Shown here: in pieces, positions 1-8,912 of the stretch | Numbering within the stretch: position 1 is the first letter of the stretch | Layout: each line of letters opens with the position of its first letter | DNA from: Achromobacter deleyi | GTDB lineage: Bacteria > Pseudomonadota > Gammaproteobacteria > Burkholderiales > Burkholderiaceae_B | NCBI RefSeq assembly: GCF_902859705.1 | Contig: NZ_CADIJO010000023.1 | Location: 27,473-91,472 of the forward strand | Length of the DNA: 64,000 nucleotides | Reading direction: 5' to 3' | Notes under the pieces: model-generated | The model's input: only the letters and a program-made list of their open reading frames with translations | What the model was told of the DNA's origin: nothing | Databases searched by the model: none | Translations under genes and position numbers: made by a program

Positions 1-50
1 TCTTCGCGGTTCGGCAAGAGGCAGAGAATTGGATATTTCTGAAAATGGGT

Positions 51-3000
51 CTACCACCGGTAACTCAGGTTGAGCATGCCGCCATAGCCCCGCTGGTTGT
101 CGTTGCCGGCTTGGCCGAACACGTGGCCCGAGACCTGCACGGCGCGGCCAACCCGGCCTTCGGCGCCCAGTTTCAGTTGCAGGCTGTTGCGCGACGGCGT
201 GGCGTCCAGGGTGTTGGGGCCCATGTTCACCGACGCATTGCCAAAGCCATGCAGCCAGTTGACTTCCAGGAAGGGGCGCACGGCGGGCGCGTTGGGCGCA
301 GCCTGCGGATAGAGGCGCACGCCGACGCGGGCATTCCAGGCGTTGTCGTTGCCGCTGTTCATGCGGGTGCCTTGCAGTGTGGCGGTGTCGGCGCGGTAGC
401 GGCTGTATACCAATTGGGCCTGGGGTTCGACCACGACCGGCCCCAACGCCGAGCCCGGGGCGAAGGGCGCCACGGCGTAGCCGGCTTCGAGCGAGGCGCT
501 CAAGACGGTGGAGTGGTAGCGGGCAGTGCCCAGCTCGCTGTCGAGCTGATTGGCATAGCGGCCGGCTTGCAGCCAGGTGTCGGCGTACGCGCCCATGCGG
601 GTGGCGTCGTTCTGATAGAACGTGCCATACGCGCCCAGCGAGTAGCCGGAGACCTTGCCCCTGGCCCGCACCCGGGCTGCACCGCCGCCGGGCAGCGTCA
701 GCGTGGAGGTGGAGGTATTGCGGGCGTCGCCGTAGCCGCCCATCAGCCCGGCGTAGACCGACCCCTGCGAGCCGAGCGGGGCGTGGATGAGGTCGCCGCC
801 CAGTTGCATGACGCGGCTGTCGGTGTCGATGGCGACGCGGCCCTGCGCCAACCGCAGGCCGCTGTCCTGGCGGCCTTCGACGCGGCTCCAGAGGCGTCGG
901 CCGCTGCCGCAGGCCTGGCTGTCGCTGGCGCAAGCGCCGTCATAGCTGGGGGTGCGGTCGTGCAGCGCATGCAGCATAAAGCGGGCACTGGCCAGCCGGT
1001 TACCGAGATAGGCGCCGCTTTCCGGTGAGACGTTGCGCACGCCCTTGCCGCCGGGCAGGGGGGCAGGGCGCACAGGTTGGAAGTCGGGCGGCGCGATGGG
1101 CGGGGCGGGATTGCCCGGGTCGACAGGGTTCCCCGGCGCCGTGGGGTCCGGGCTCGGCGTGATGGTGGACGTGCCCGTGAACTGCGACGCCAGGTACCAG
1201 TCGGACGCGGCGCCGCCATTGCCGCCGCGCATCAGGCTGTAGTCGTAGCCATTGACCGAGACGGTGTCGGCGCTGGCGCGGTAGCCGGTGGATCCGGCGT
1301 CCAGGTGGAAGGCGTCGGCGGCGGTCGTGCCGCCGTTGATGGTTTCGACCACACGGATACCCACTTGCGTCTCGCCGCCCGCGCCGCCCGCGTTGAGGAT
1401 GCGCAGTGCGGTGTTGCCCGAGGCGGTGCCGCCGTCGATGACCAGCTTGTCGGTGGGCGAGGCGTCGGCGCCCAGCCAGGTGTTCAGCACCAGGGTGCCG
1501 CCGCCCGCGTACTGGTTGACCGTCAGGGTCTTGAAGCCCGTGCCGCCGGCGGGCGCGGCAAAGGCGACCGTGCCCGCGTTGGCCAGCGTGGTGGCGGTGG
1601 ATGAGGCGCGCATGTTCCAGGTGCTTGCGTTGTCGACCGTGACGTTGCCCACGCGGCCGCTGCCGCGCTGCACCAGCGCGCCGTTCAGCACCGAGCCGCT
1701 CTTGAGGGCAACGTCGACTGCGCCGCTGTCGGCCAGCACGTCGCCGGTCAGGGTGGCGCGGGTGGCATCCAGCGTGACCTGTCCGCTTTCGAGCACGCCC
1801 GTGCCGACCTGCGCGGCGCGCGAGTGCAGCAGCACGCCGGTGTCCGCATTGCCTGCGGTCCGCGCGGTGATGCTGGAATCGGACACCAGAAAGGTGTGAT
1901 CGGCGCCCGAAGCCAGCAAGCCCACGCCGTCCTGGGTGTTGATCTGGGTGCCGTTGCGCACGACGACGGTGTTGATCGCGCCGGCCGTATCGAGTGAGCT
2001 CCAGATGCCCTGGCTGCGCTCGCCTTCGACCGTCAAGCGGCTGTTGTCCAGCAGGGTGTCGGCGCGGTCGCCGACCAACAGGCCGGTGGCGTCGGCGCCA
2101 GTGGTTTTGATGTCGGAGTTGATCGCCGACAGGCTGGCATAACGGCCCCGTGCGCTCAGGCCATAGGCGAAGGTGCCCTGGGTGGAGACGCGGGAATCGC
2201 GCAGGGTGATGTCGGCCAGATCGGTGCTGTTCGGGTCTTCCAACGAAACCTGGGCACCCGCGGACAGATAGCCCAGGGTTTCGATGTCGACATGGGTGGC
2301 ATGGATCCAGGCTGCGCCGCCATCCAGGCGCGACAGGTACAGGGCGGGGGCGCTCATGCCCAGCGTCTTGAGGGTGCCGTTGGTCAGCGTGGCATGGCCG
2401 CGGCGGTTATCCACGGCGGACGAGGCGGCAGTGATGTCGAAGCGGTTGGCGACCAGCACCGTGCCGGTGGACGGTAGCCAGACGCCCATGCTGTTGGGCT
2501 CGATCGAGCTGAGCGAAACGCCTTCCAGGTCGGCGGCGGCATTGGGGGCGTTGATGTTCAGGGCGATGCGTCCGCGGCCGGTGGCCGTGATGGTCGTGTT
2601 GCGGGCTTTGAAGTACGCACTGGCCGAGCCAGAACCCGTGCCGTCGGCGGCCAAGGCCACGGCGTCGCGGCCCGAGATGCTGCCGCCCTCGATCTCGACA
2701 TGGCCGCCCCGCACCTCCAGGCCCATGCCACTGTCCGCGCCCTGGATCACGACGTTTGTGGCGGTGATCCAGGCATTTGCGCCGACGGTCGCGAGCCCGT
2801 AACCCCACGAGCCGGAGGCCGTGACGGTGCCGCCATTCAGCGTGATGCGCCCCCCGAGCCGGGCCAGCGCGCCAGTGCCCGAATTGCCGCCCTCGGACAG
2901 GATGGTTACGTCGGTGGCCTCGATGCTGGAACCCGCACCGTCCGCCATCAGGCCGGACGAGGTTCTGGTCGTGGTGACCGACCCGCCCTGCAGCACGATG

Positions 3001-3452
3001 CGGGCGCCCGCTGTTGCGCTGGCGCCGGAGGAGAGCTCACCTCGGGTGGAGATGTCGCTGTCGCGGACGGTGATCAGGGTGCCCGCACCGTAGGCCTCCA
3101 GCGCGTCGCTGAACTGGCCCTGGCCCAGGGTCTTGACGGTGCTGCCGGTAAGGGACACGGTCGCCCCGTCGCGGGCGCGCACGCCCCTGTTGCGGAAGCG
3201 CAGGGGATCGGACGGTTCATTTGCCGTGACGGTGACGCCAGCTCCCTGCACGTGGTTGCCCGCGCCGGTGACGTCGATGGCCCCGCCGGTATCGCCGCCG
3301 TAGGTGACGGTATCGCCGTTGTCGAGCGTGACGTGCGTATTGCCAGCAGGGTCGTTCACCAATATCTGGCCGCGTTCGGCGGCGTGGGCAGGGACGAAAG
3401 GCAAGGTGGCGGCGAGCAATCCGACCATGATCGGATTAAGGGCAATGCGCAT
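51..3452 (-). CDS. Pertactin-family autotransporter (type V secretion)
   Basis: The 1133-residue protein starts with a Sec signal peptide (residues 1-24, cut after AHA). A long passenger follows, rich in G-x-S/T-x-T repeats, as expected for a right-handed beta-helix. A proline-rich linker lies at roughly residues 762-800, and a C-terminal beta-barrel from about residue 855 ends in the terminal aromatic (SYRW) typical of outer-membrane barrels. By family knowledge, the barrel inserts in the outer membrane through BAM and exposes the passenger, often for adhesion. No RGD adhesion motif is visible, so a role in host attachment is only a guess. A Cys pair (CASDSQAC) sits just before the barrel. 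It stands alone on the minus strand. Its GAGGAG ribosome binding site is buried in a hairpin (3460-3483). Confidence 0.93.
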   Translation of the reverse strand: MRIALNPIMVGLLAATLPFVPAHAAERGQILVNDPAGNTHVTLDNGDTVTYGGDTGGAIDVTGAGNHVQGAGVTVTANEPSDPLRFRNRGVRARDGATVSLTGSTVKTLGQGQFSDALEAYGAGTLITVRDSDISTRGELSSGASATAGARIVLQGGSVTTTRTSSGLMADGAGSSIEATDVTILSEGGNSGTGALARLGGRITLNGGTVTASGSWGYGLATVGANAWITATNVVIQGADSGMGLEVRGGHVEIEGGSISGRDAVALAADGTGSGSASAYFKARNTTITATGRGRIALNINAPNAAADLEGVSLSSIEPNSMGVWLPSTGTVLVANRFDITAASSAVDNRRGHATLTNGTLKTLGMSAPALYLSRLDGGAAWIHATHVDIETLGYLSAGAQVSLEDPNSTDLADITLRDSRVSTQGTFAYGLSARGRYASLSAINSDIKTTGADATGLLVGDRADTLLDNSRLTVEGERSQGIWSSLDTAGAINTVVVRNGTQINTQDGVGLLASGADHTFLVSDSSITARTAGNADTGVLLHSRAAQVGTGVLESGQVTLDATRATLTGDVLADSGAVDVALKSGSVLNGALVQRGSGRVGNVTVDNASTWNMRASSTATTLANAGTVAFAAPAGGTGFKTLTVNQYAGGGTLVLNTWLGADASPTDKLVIDGGTASGNTALRILNAGGAGGETQVGIRVVETINGGTTAADAFHLDAGSTGYRASADTVSVNGYDYSLMRGGNGGAASDWYLASQFTGTSTITPSPDPTAPGNPVDPGNPAPPIAPPDFQPVRPAPLPGGKGVRNVSPESGAYLGNRLASARFMLHALHDRTPSYDGACASDSQACGSGRRLWSRVEGRQDSGLRLAQGRVAIDTDSRVMQLGGDLIHAPLGSQGSVYAGLMGGYGDARNTSTSTLTLPGGGAARVRARGKVSGYSLGAYGTFYQNDATRMGAYADTWLQAGRYANQLDSELGTARYHSTVLSASLEAGYAVAPFAPGSALGPVVVEPQAQLVYSRYRADTATLQGTRMNSGNDNAWNARVGVRLYPQAAPNAPAVRPFLEVNWLHGFGNASVNMGPNTLDATPSRNSLQLKLGAEGRVGRAVQVSGHVFGQAGNDNQRGYGGMLNLSYRW

Positions 3453-3459
3453 AGAGAGA

Positions 3460-3483
3460 CTCCTCGGCCCAAGAGCCGAGGAG
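3460..3483 (-). promoter_or_regulatory. Hairpin sequestering the autotransporter ribosome binding site
   Basis: On the minus strand the leader contains CTCCTCGGC, six bases, then GCCGAGGAG: a perfect 9-bp stem. The second arm holds the Shine-Dalgarno GAGGAG, which lies 7 bases before the ATG at 3452. The fold would hide the ribosome binding site and could act as a translational switch (thermometer-like or protein/sRNA-opened). The pairing is seen directly; the regulatory role is inferred. Confidence 0.5.
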
Positions 3484-3650
3484 CGGGTATGCGGAACAAC
3501 ACGGACAGCCTATCGGGGAGAAGAGGGCAAGCAGGTGCAGATCCGCAAGCGTCTCGGCGGGGCTGTTACGTTGCGTTGACCTCCATGGTCGCCGTTGCCG
3601 ACGCGCAGCAACATTGGAAGATTCTGAAAATTCTTGCCCATTGCAGACTG

Positions 3651-5036
3651 CTAGGCGTCCGCCTGGACGCGGGCGTCGGTGGGCGGGGCCACGCGAGGCG
3701 CGCGCTCGAGCCCGCGATGCGCCGGCCGCGCCAGCCCCAGGTGCTGGCGCAGCGTGTTGCCTTCGTATTCGGTGCGGAACAGCCCACGCCGCCGCAATTC
3801 GGGCAAGGCCAGCTCGATGAAATCGTCCAGCCCGCCCGGCAGCCAGGGCGACATGATGTTGAAGCCGTCGGCGCCTTCTTCTTCGAACCATTGCTGCAGC
3901 TGGTCCGCCACGCTTTCGGGCGTGCCGACGACCTGCTGGTGGCCGCGGGCCCCGGCGATGCGCAGGTACAGCTGGCGGATCGTCAGGCCGTCGCGCCGGG
4001 CCAGGTCGATCAGCAATTGCTGGCGGCTCTTGCCGCCGTTGGTTTCGGGGATGTCGGGCAGCGGTCCGTCCACCGGGTAGCGCGACAGATCGAAGCCGCC
4101 GATCATGTTGGACAGCAGCTGCACCCCCACCACCGGGTGGATCAGGTCTTGCAGGCGGGCGAATTTTTCCTCGGCCTCGGCCTGGGTGCGGCCGATGACC
4201 GGAAAGATGCCGGGCATGATCTTGATGTCGTCCGGGTCGCGGCCATAGGCGGCGGCGCGGCCCTTGATGTCGCGGTAGAAGGCCTGGGCCTCGTCGAAGG
4301 TCTGGTGGGCTACGAAGATGACTTCGGCGGTGCGGGCGGCCAGGTCGCGGCCGGCGGGCGACGCGCCGGCCTGCACCACCACCGGGCGGCCCTGCGGCGA
4401 GCGCGACACGTTCAGCGGACCGCGTACCGAGAAATGTTCGCCACGGTGGTTCAGCGGGTGCAGCTTGTCGGGGTCGAAATACTGGCCGCTGGCCTTGTCG
4501 CGCAGGAAAGCGTCGTCTTCCCAGCTGTCCCACAGGCCCAGCACCACGTCGTGGAACTCGGCGGCGCGGGCGTAGCGGCGGGCGTGTTCCACGTGTTCGT
4601 CCAGGTTGAAGTTCTGCGCCTCGCCCTGGCCGCTGGAGGTGACCAGGTTCCAGCCCGAGCGGCCGCCGCTGATGTGGTCCAGCGAGGCGAACTTGCGTGC
4701 CACGTGGTAGGGCTCGTTGTAGGTGGTGGACACGGTGGCGATCAGTCCGATTTTTTCGGTGACGGCCGCCAGCGCGGACAGCAGCGTCAGCGGTTCGAAA
4801 TGGTCGCTGCGCGCAGTGCGCGACAGGGACGGCAGGTCGGTATTGCGCACGCCTACCGAGTCTGCCAGGAACACGGCGTCGAACCTGGCGGCCTCGGCGC
4901 GGCGGGCCAGGTCGGCGTAATGGCGGAAATTGATGGGCGCATCGGCCTGGGCATCGGGGTGGCGCCAGGCGGCGATGTGGTGGCCGGTCTGCATCAGGAA
5001 GGCGCCTAGCTTGATCTGGCGCGAAGGGCGGGACAT
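3651..5036 (-). CDS. LLM-class flavin-dependent monooxygenase, NtaA/SnaA/DszA type
   Basis: This 461-residue protein is a TIM-barrel enzyme of the bacterial luciferase superfamily that uses reduced FMN and O2. It begins with the IKLGAF strand and carries the family signature SGGRSGWNLVT (residues 123-133) and a C-terminal PWLPGGLDDF segment. Its length matches NtaA/DszA-type enzymes (about 440-460) rather than SsuD (about 380). The start at 5036 has GGAG 8 bases upstream; a longer open frame upstream has no family resemblance. It is the last gene of the SsuABC-like operon, so the likely substrate is an imported sulfonate, sulfone or similar compound. No flavin reductase (SsuE) is present in the cluster. 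A paralogue lies at 29045-30370. Confidence 0.88.
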   Translation of the reverse strand: MSRPSRQIKLGAFLMQTGHHIAAWRHPDAQADAPINFRHYADLARRAEAARFDAVFLADSVGVRNTDLPSLSRTARSDHFEPLTLLSALAAVTEKIGLIATVSTTYNEPYHVARKFASLDHISGGRSGWNLVTSSGQGEAQNFNLDEHVEHARRYARAAEFHDVVLGLWDSWEDDAFLRDKASGQYFDPDKLHPLNHRGEHFSVRGPLNVSRSPQGRPVVVQAGASPAGRDLAARTAEVIFVAHQTFDEAQAFYRDIKGRAAAYGRDPDDIKIMPGIFPVIGRTQAEAEEKFARLQDLIHPVVGVQLLSNMIGGFDLSRYPVDGPLPDIPETNGGKSRQQLLIDLARRDGLTIRQLYLRIAGARGHQQVVGTPESVADQLQQWFEEEGADGFNIMSPWLPGGLDDFIELALPELRRRGLFRTEYEGNTLRQHLGLARPAHRGLERAPRVAPPTDARVQADA

Positions 5037-5109
5037 GGGGCGGACTCCAGGCAAAGGGATAGGCGATCCGCGGGCGCGGCGGCCAGGGATCGCGGGGTCG
5101 ATACGTTTG

Positions 5110-5124
5110 GGGGCAGGCTGCCCC
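5110..5124. other. Small GC hairpin between ssuB-like and monooxygenase genes
   Basis: GGGGCA, GGC, TGCCCC form a perfect 6-bp stem in the 127-bp gap that separates the ATPase gene from the monooxygenase gene. There is no U-tract. It could trim or stabilise the polycistronic message, or be incidental. Confidence 0.2.
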
Positions 5125-5163
5125 GGCGGTGCGGCCCGCGCAGCCGGGACCGCCCGGGTGGCA

Positions 5164-6030
5164 CTACCAGGCCATGCGCAGCGAGGCCAGGGACGGCAGC
5201 GCCGGCACGCCGGCATTGGCATCCACGCCCAGCGGCGGGCTGTCGTCGGCGGGAGCGCCGTCCGGTTCCAGGAAGTCGGACAGCACGTCGTCGCGCAGGC
5301 GGATGAAGCGCGGGTCGCTGCGGTTGCGGGCATGCGGCAGCGGCACATCCACAATGCGGCGGATGCGGCCCGGGCGCGGCTGCATGATCACCACCCGGTC
5401 GCCCAGGTAGACGGCTTCTTCCACGTCGTGGGTCACCAGGATCATGGTGATGCGTTCTTTTTGCCAGATGCGCTGCAGCTCGGTCTGCAGCCGGGCGCGG
5501 GTCAGGGCGTCCAGCGCGCCGAAGGGCTCGTCCAGCAGCAGCACGCGCGGCCGGTTGACCAAGCCGCGGGCAATCGCCACGCGCTGCGCCATGCCGCCCG
5601 AGATCTGGTGCGGATACGATTGTTCGAAGCCTTCCAGGCCCACCAGGGCGATGTGCTCGGCCACCCGGTCGCGCTTTTCCGAAGCCGGCAGGTTGGCGTT
5701 GCGCAGGCCCACGCCGATGTTCTGCGCCACGTTCAACCAGGGGAACAGGCGGTGGTCCTGGAACACGATGCCGCGTTCGGGGCTGGTGCCGTGTACCGGC
5801 CGGCCGCCCAGGGTGATGGCGCCTTCGTAGCTGTCGTCCAGCCCCAGGATCAGGCGCAGCAGGGTGGATTTGCCGCAGCCGCTGGCGCCGACGATGGATA
5901 CGAATTGCCCGGCCGGGATGGCCAGGTCCACGCCTGTCAGCACTTGCAGCACGCCGCCTTCGGCCTGCGCGCTGGGGTAGCGCTTGCCGACGGATTGCAG
6001 TTCCAGGTCCAGCGAATTGTCTTGAGCCAT
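5164..6030 (-). CDS. ssuB: Sulfonate/taurine-type ABC transporter ATPase (SsuB/TauB family)
   Basis: This 288-residue ATPase energises import through the two permeases encoded just upstream. Visible motifs are Walker A GASGCGKST (48-56), Q-loop FQDH, signature SGGMAQ (144-149) and Walker B LLLDEP (164-169). The family assignment rests on overall resemblance to the nitrate/sulfonate/taurine ATPases and on its neighbours, an SsuA-like binding protein and a flavin monooxygenase. It starts 18 bases after the second permease gene. The C-terminal 30 residues extend slightly beyond the usual SsuB length. The substrate cannot be read from the ATPase itself. Confidence 0.85.
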   Translation of the reverse strand: MAQDNSLDLELQSVGKRYPSAQAEGGVLQVLTGVDLAIPAGQFVSIVGASGCGKSTLLRLILGLDDSYEGAITLGGRPVHGTSPERGIVFQDHRLFPWLNVAQNIGVGLRNANLPASEKRDRVAEHIALVGLEGFEQSYPHQISGGMAQRVAIARGLVNRPRVLLLDEPFGALDALTRARLQTELQRIWQKERITMILVTHDVEEAVYLGDRVVIMQPRPGRIRRIVDVPLPHARNRSDPRFIRLRDDVLSDFLEPDGAPADDSPPLGVDANAGVPALPSLASLRMAW

Positions 6031-6048
6031 GCTTGAGGTTTCCCGCGG

Positions 6049-6879
6049 TTATTGGTCCTGGCCGCGCAAGCGCGCAAGCCGGCGTTCGGCCAGGCGGGCC
6101 AGGGCGTTCATCAGCCAGCCCACCAGGCCGACGACGAACATGCCGAAGATCACCAGGTCCATCTGGAAGTGTTCGCTGCCTTCGATCAGCAGGTTGCCGA
6201 TGCCCACGCCCGCCACCAGCAGGTATTCGGCGCCGATGGTGGCCAGCCAGGAATAGATCAGCGCCAGGTAGACGCCGGTGAAGATGGCGGGCGCGGCGGC
6301 CGGCAGCACGACCTGGGTAAAGGTCTGCCAGCGGGTGTACTGATAGACGCGTGCCACTTCCCGCAGCTTGGGCGGCGTGTTGCGCACGCCGTCGCAGGTG
6401 TTGACCACCACCGGCACCAGCGCGGCCAGCGACAGGAACACCACCTTGGCCGTGTCGCCCAGCCCGAACCACACCGAAATCAGCGGAATCCAGGCGAACA
6501 GGGAAATCTGCTTGAAGGTGTTGAAGCTGGGGCCGACCAGGCGGTTGAACGCGGGGGACAGCCCCAGCAACACGCCCAGGATCAGGCCGGACACGGTGCC
6601 GATGGCAAAGCCGGTGAGTTCGCGGCCCAGGCTGGCGCCCAGGGCGCGCCACAGCTTGCCGCCCAGGATCTGGTCGATGGCGGTGGCCAGCACTTTCTCG
6701 GGCGACACGAGCAGCGCGGAATTGACCAGGTCGGCGCGCGCCGCCAGCCACCACAGCACGATGGCGGCCACCGGCAACACCAGCCCGCGCCAGCGGCCGG
6801 CGCCGCGCACGGCCAGGGGTTGGGACGCGGCCAGTTCGGCGGCGTCGCGGGACGTTGCGGGAGACAGGGATGCACTCAT
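6049..6879 (-). CDS. Sulfonate-type ABC transporter permease (second of two)
   Basis: This 276-residue membrane protein has about six transmembrane helices and the BPD_transp_1 fold of SsuC/TauC. The EAA-loop region is REVARVYQYTRWQTF, facing the ATPase. The start at 6879 overlaps the stop of the upstream permease gene by 4 bases (ATGA), implying translational coupling. A longer frame upstream is an overlap artefact with that gene. Two non-identical permeases side by side suggest a heterodimeric channel, whereas SsuC is normally a homodimer. The N-terminal 35 residues are polar and variable. Confidence 0.87.
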   Translation of the reverse strand: MSASLSPATSRDAAELAASQPLAVRGAGRWRGLVLPVAAIVLWWLAARADLVNSALLVSPEKVLATAIDQILGGKLWRALGASLGRELTGFAIGTVSGLILGVLLGLSPAFNRLVGPSFNTFKQISLFAWIPLISVWFGLGDTAKVVFLSLAALVPVVVNTCDGVRNTPPKLREVARVYQYTRWQTFTQVVLPAAAPAIFTGVYLALIYSWLATIGAEYLLVAGVGIGNLLIEGSEHFQMDLVIFGMFVVGLVGWLMNALARLAERRLARLRGQDQ

Positions 6880-7721
6880 GGACGGGCCTCGGAGGGGACA
6901 AGACGCGCCGCGCGGCGGCCGTGGATCAGGCGCGTTTCGGCCCAGTCCAGGAGGCGGTCGATGGCGTAGCCGATGGCGCCCACGACGATCACCGCGGCCA
7001 TCACCAGGTCCAGCTGGAACAGCTGGCGGCCGTAGACGATCAGGTAGCCCAGGCCTTCGCTGGACGCCACCAGTTCCACCACCACCAGCGACAGCCAGGC
7101 CTTGGTGAAGCCCAGCCGCAGGCCGGTGAACAGGGTCGGCAGGGCCAGCGGCAGCACGATTTCCAGCACTTCCTGGCGGCGGCTGTAGCCGTAGACGCTG
7201 CCTACTTCGCGCAGCGCCGGGCTGGCCTGGCGAAAGCCTTGCAACGTGTTCAGCGTGACGGGCACCAGCGCGGCCTTGGCGATCAGGATGTATTTCAGGG
7301 GCTCGCCGATGCCCACGATCAGCAGCACGAAGGGCAGCCAGGCCAATACTGGAATCTGCACCAGCGCATTGAAGGTGGGCAGCACGTAGGCTTCCAGCCG
7401 GCGCGACAGGCCCATGGCGGTGCCCAGCAGCAGGCCCAGCACGCTGCCCAGGGCAAAGCCCACCAGCACGCGTTGCAGGCTGGCGCGGGTGTTCAGCCAC
7501 AGGTCGTCGCTGATGGCCAGGTCGCGCAGGGTGTCCCAGACGTAGGCGGGCGGGGGCAGCACCTGCGGCGAGATCCAGCCCTGGCTGGCGCCAGTCTGCC
7601 ACAACACGATCAGGGTCAGGGGCAGCAGCCAGGGCGCGGCGGTCCAGGCGGCCTGGCGAGCCCAGGCCGGCCAGGTGACGGCGCCCGGCGGCGTGGCGCC
7701 GGAGAGAGTGGTGGGGGACAT
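6876..7721 (-). CDS. Sulfonate-type ABC transporter permease (first of two)
   Basis: This 281-residue inner-membrane permease is of the SsuC/TauC type, with about six hydrophobic helices and an EAA-like loop (REVGSVYGYSRRQEV). It resembles its downstream neighbour in fold and loop but differs clearly in sequence, so the pair looks like an old duplication. It begins 14 bases after the binding-protein gene and its stop overlaps the next start. No Shine-Dalgarno is evident, so translation may depend on coupling. The operon predicts transport of an organosulfur compound or related small anion. Confidence 0.87.
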   Translation of the reverse strand: MSPTTLSGATPPGAVTWPAWARQAAWTAAPWLLPLTLIVLWQTGASQGWISPQVLPPPAYVWDTLRDLAISDDLWLNTRASLQRVLVGFALGSVLGLLLGTAMGLSRRLEAYVLPTFNALVQIPVLAWLPFVLLIVGIGEPLKYILIAKAALVPVTLNTLQGFRQASPALREVGSVYGYSRRQEVLEIVLPLALPTLFTGLRLGFTKAWLSLVVVELVASSEGLGYLIVYGRQLFQLDLVMAAVIVVGAIGYAIDRLLDWAETRLIHGRRAARLVPSEARP

Positions 7722-7735
7722 GGCGGCGGCCCGGG

Positions 7736-8884
7736 TCAGCGCGCGGCGGCCTGGCCGGCGACTGCGGATGCCGCCGCGGCAACGGGCTTGGCGTCGCCGG
7801 GCGTTGCCGCGGCCGCATTGCCCGCCGCAGGCTTGCCGCTGGCATCGAACGCCGTCCAGTACTTCTCCAGCCCCTGGGCCTTCAGCGAATTCTGCAAATA
7901 TCTCGGATCGAACCAGCCATCCAGCGAGACGTCACGGCGGATCAGTTTCAGCTTGACCGCATCGGCCACCACCGCCTTGTAGCGCGCAATGATGAAGTCG
8001 TCGATCAAGGGCGAGTTGCGGGACGCCAGGTCTTGCTTGTCGAACTCGGCCGCCCAGGACGCATAGGGCACGCCGCTCTTTTCCCAGATCTTGAAGAGCG
8101 CATCGCGGTTCTTTTCATCGGACGACCACTGCGCGGCGCGCACGAACACGTCGACCACCTTCTGCACCTGGGCCGGGTTGTCGCGTTCGAAATCCTCGCG
8201 TACCAGCAGCGACGCCTGGCGGGTGTAGGCCGGGTCCTGCCCCTGGGTGCTGTAGATGACCTTGGCCAGCCCCTGGTCGCGCACCTTGAACCATTCGTAG
8301 CCGCCAAAGGCCGCGTCCACGCCGTTGGACACCAGCGCGGCCTGGGCGCTGCCGGCATCCAGGTTCACGCCCTTGATGTCGCGTTCGGCCAGGCCGTGGG
8401 CGGCCAGCACGTTGATGGCCACCAGATGGCCATTGGTGCCGCGAAAGATCGAGACCTTGCGGTCCTTCAGGTCTTCGATGGATTTGAGCGGCGAATTGGG
8501 CGGCGCCACCAGGTACAGGTTGTTGCGCGCGCCGCTGACCAGCAGCAGCTTGGTCTTCAGCCCATTGGCGCGGCCTACGACCTGGGGCAGGTCGCCCTGG
8601 TAGGCAAAGTCGATCTGCTTGTTGGACAAGGCTTCGTTGACGGCGGGGCCGGCGCCCTTGAAGAACAGCCATTCGACCTTGACGCCGTCGGCGGCAAAGG
8701 CCTGTTCCAGCCATTGGTTCACGCGCACCACGCCGCCCGGCGAGCCGCCCCAGGTGATCGGATCGCCACCGCCCGCGGTGGCCACGCCCACGCGGATGAC
8801 ATCGGCGGCGTGCGCGGCGCCGCCAAACAAGGCGCTGGCGGCCAGCGCCAGGCGGAACAATTTCAAGCGAATCAATGACTTCAT
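7736..8884 (-). CDS. ssuA: SsuA-like periplasmic substrate-binding protein
   Basis: This 382-residue protein has a clear signal peptide (about residues 1-26, cleaved after AHAA) and the NMT1/SsuA-type fold. Visible are a RVGVATAGGGDP start and the conserved FAYQGDLPQV and SIFRGTNGHL segments seen in aliphatic-sulfonate binding proteins. The ATG at 8884 is chosen because it begins the signal peptide; a start 15 codons upstream adds no recognisable sequence. The C-terminus carries an unusual Ala/Pro-rich tail of about 35 residues beyond the normal fold. It would capture the ligand in the periplasm for the two permeases downstream. Confidence 0.87.
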   Translation of the reverse strand: MKSLIRLKLFRLALAASALFGGAAHAADVIRVGVATAGGGDPITWGGSPGGVVRVNQWLEQAFAADGVKVEWLFFKGAGPAVNEALSNKQIDFAYQGDLPQVVGRANGLKTKLLLVSGARNNLYLVAPPNSPLKSIEDLKDRKVSIFRGTNGHLVAINVLAAHGLAERDIKGVNLDAGSAQAALVSNGVDAAFGGYEWFKVRDQGLAKVIYSTQGQDPAYTRQASLLVREDFERDNPAQVQKVVDVFVRAAQWSSDEKNRDALFKIWEKSGVPYASWAAEFDKQDLASRNSPLIDDFIIARYKAVVADAVKLKLIRRDVSLDGWFDPRYLQNSLKAQGLEKYWTAFDASGKPAAGNAAAATPGDAKPVAAAASAVAGQAAAR

Positions 8885-8912
8885 GGGTAGAGGCTCTAGG
8901 CTGGAAGGTGGA

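Noticed and set aside
2700..5009. Long plus-strand open frame opposite the autotransporter and monooxygenase genes
   Set aside because: Composition is a low-information mirror of the minus-strand genes; no domain is recognisable and the real genes fill the region.
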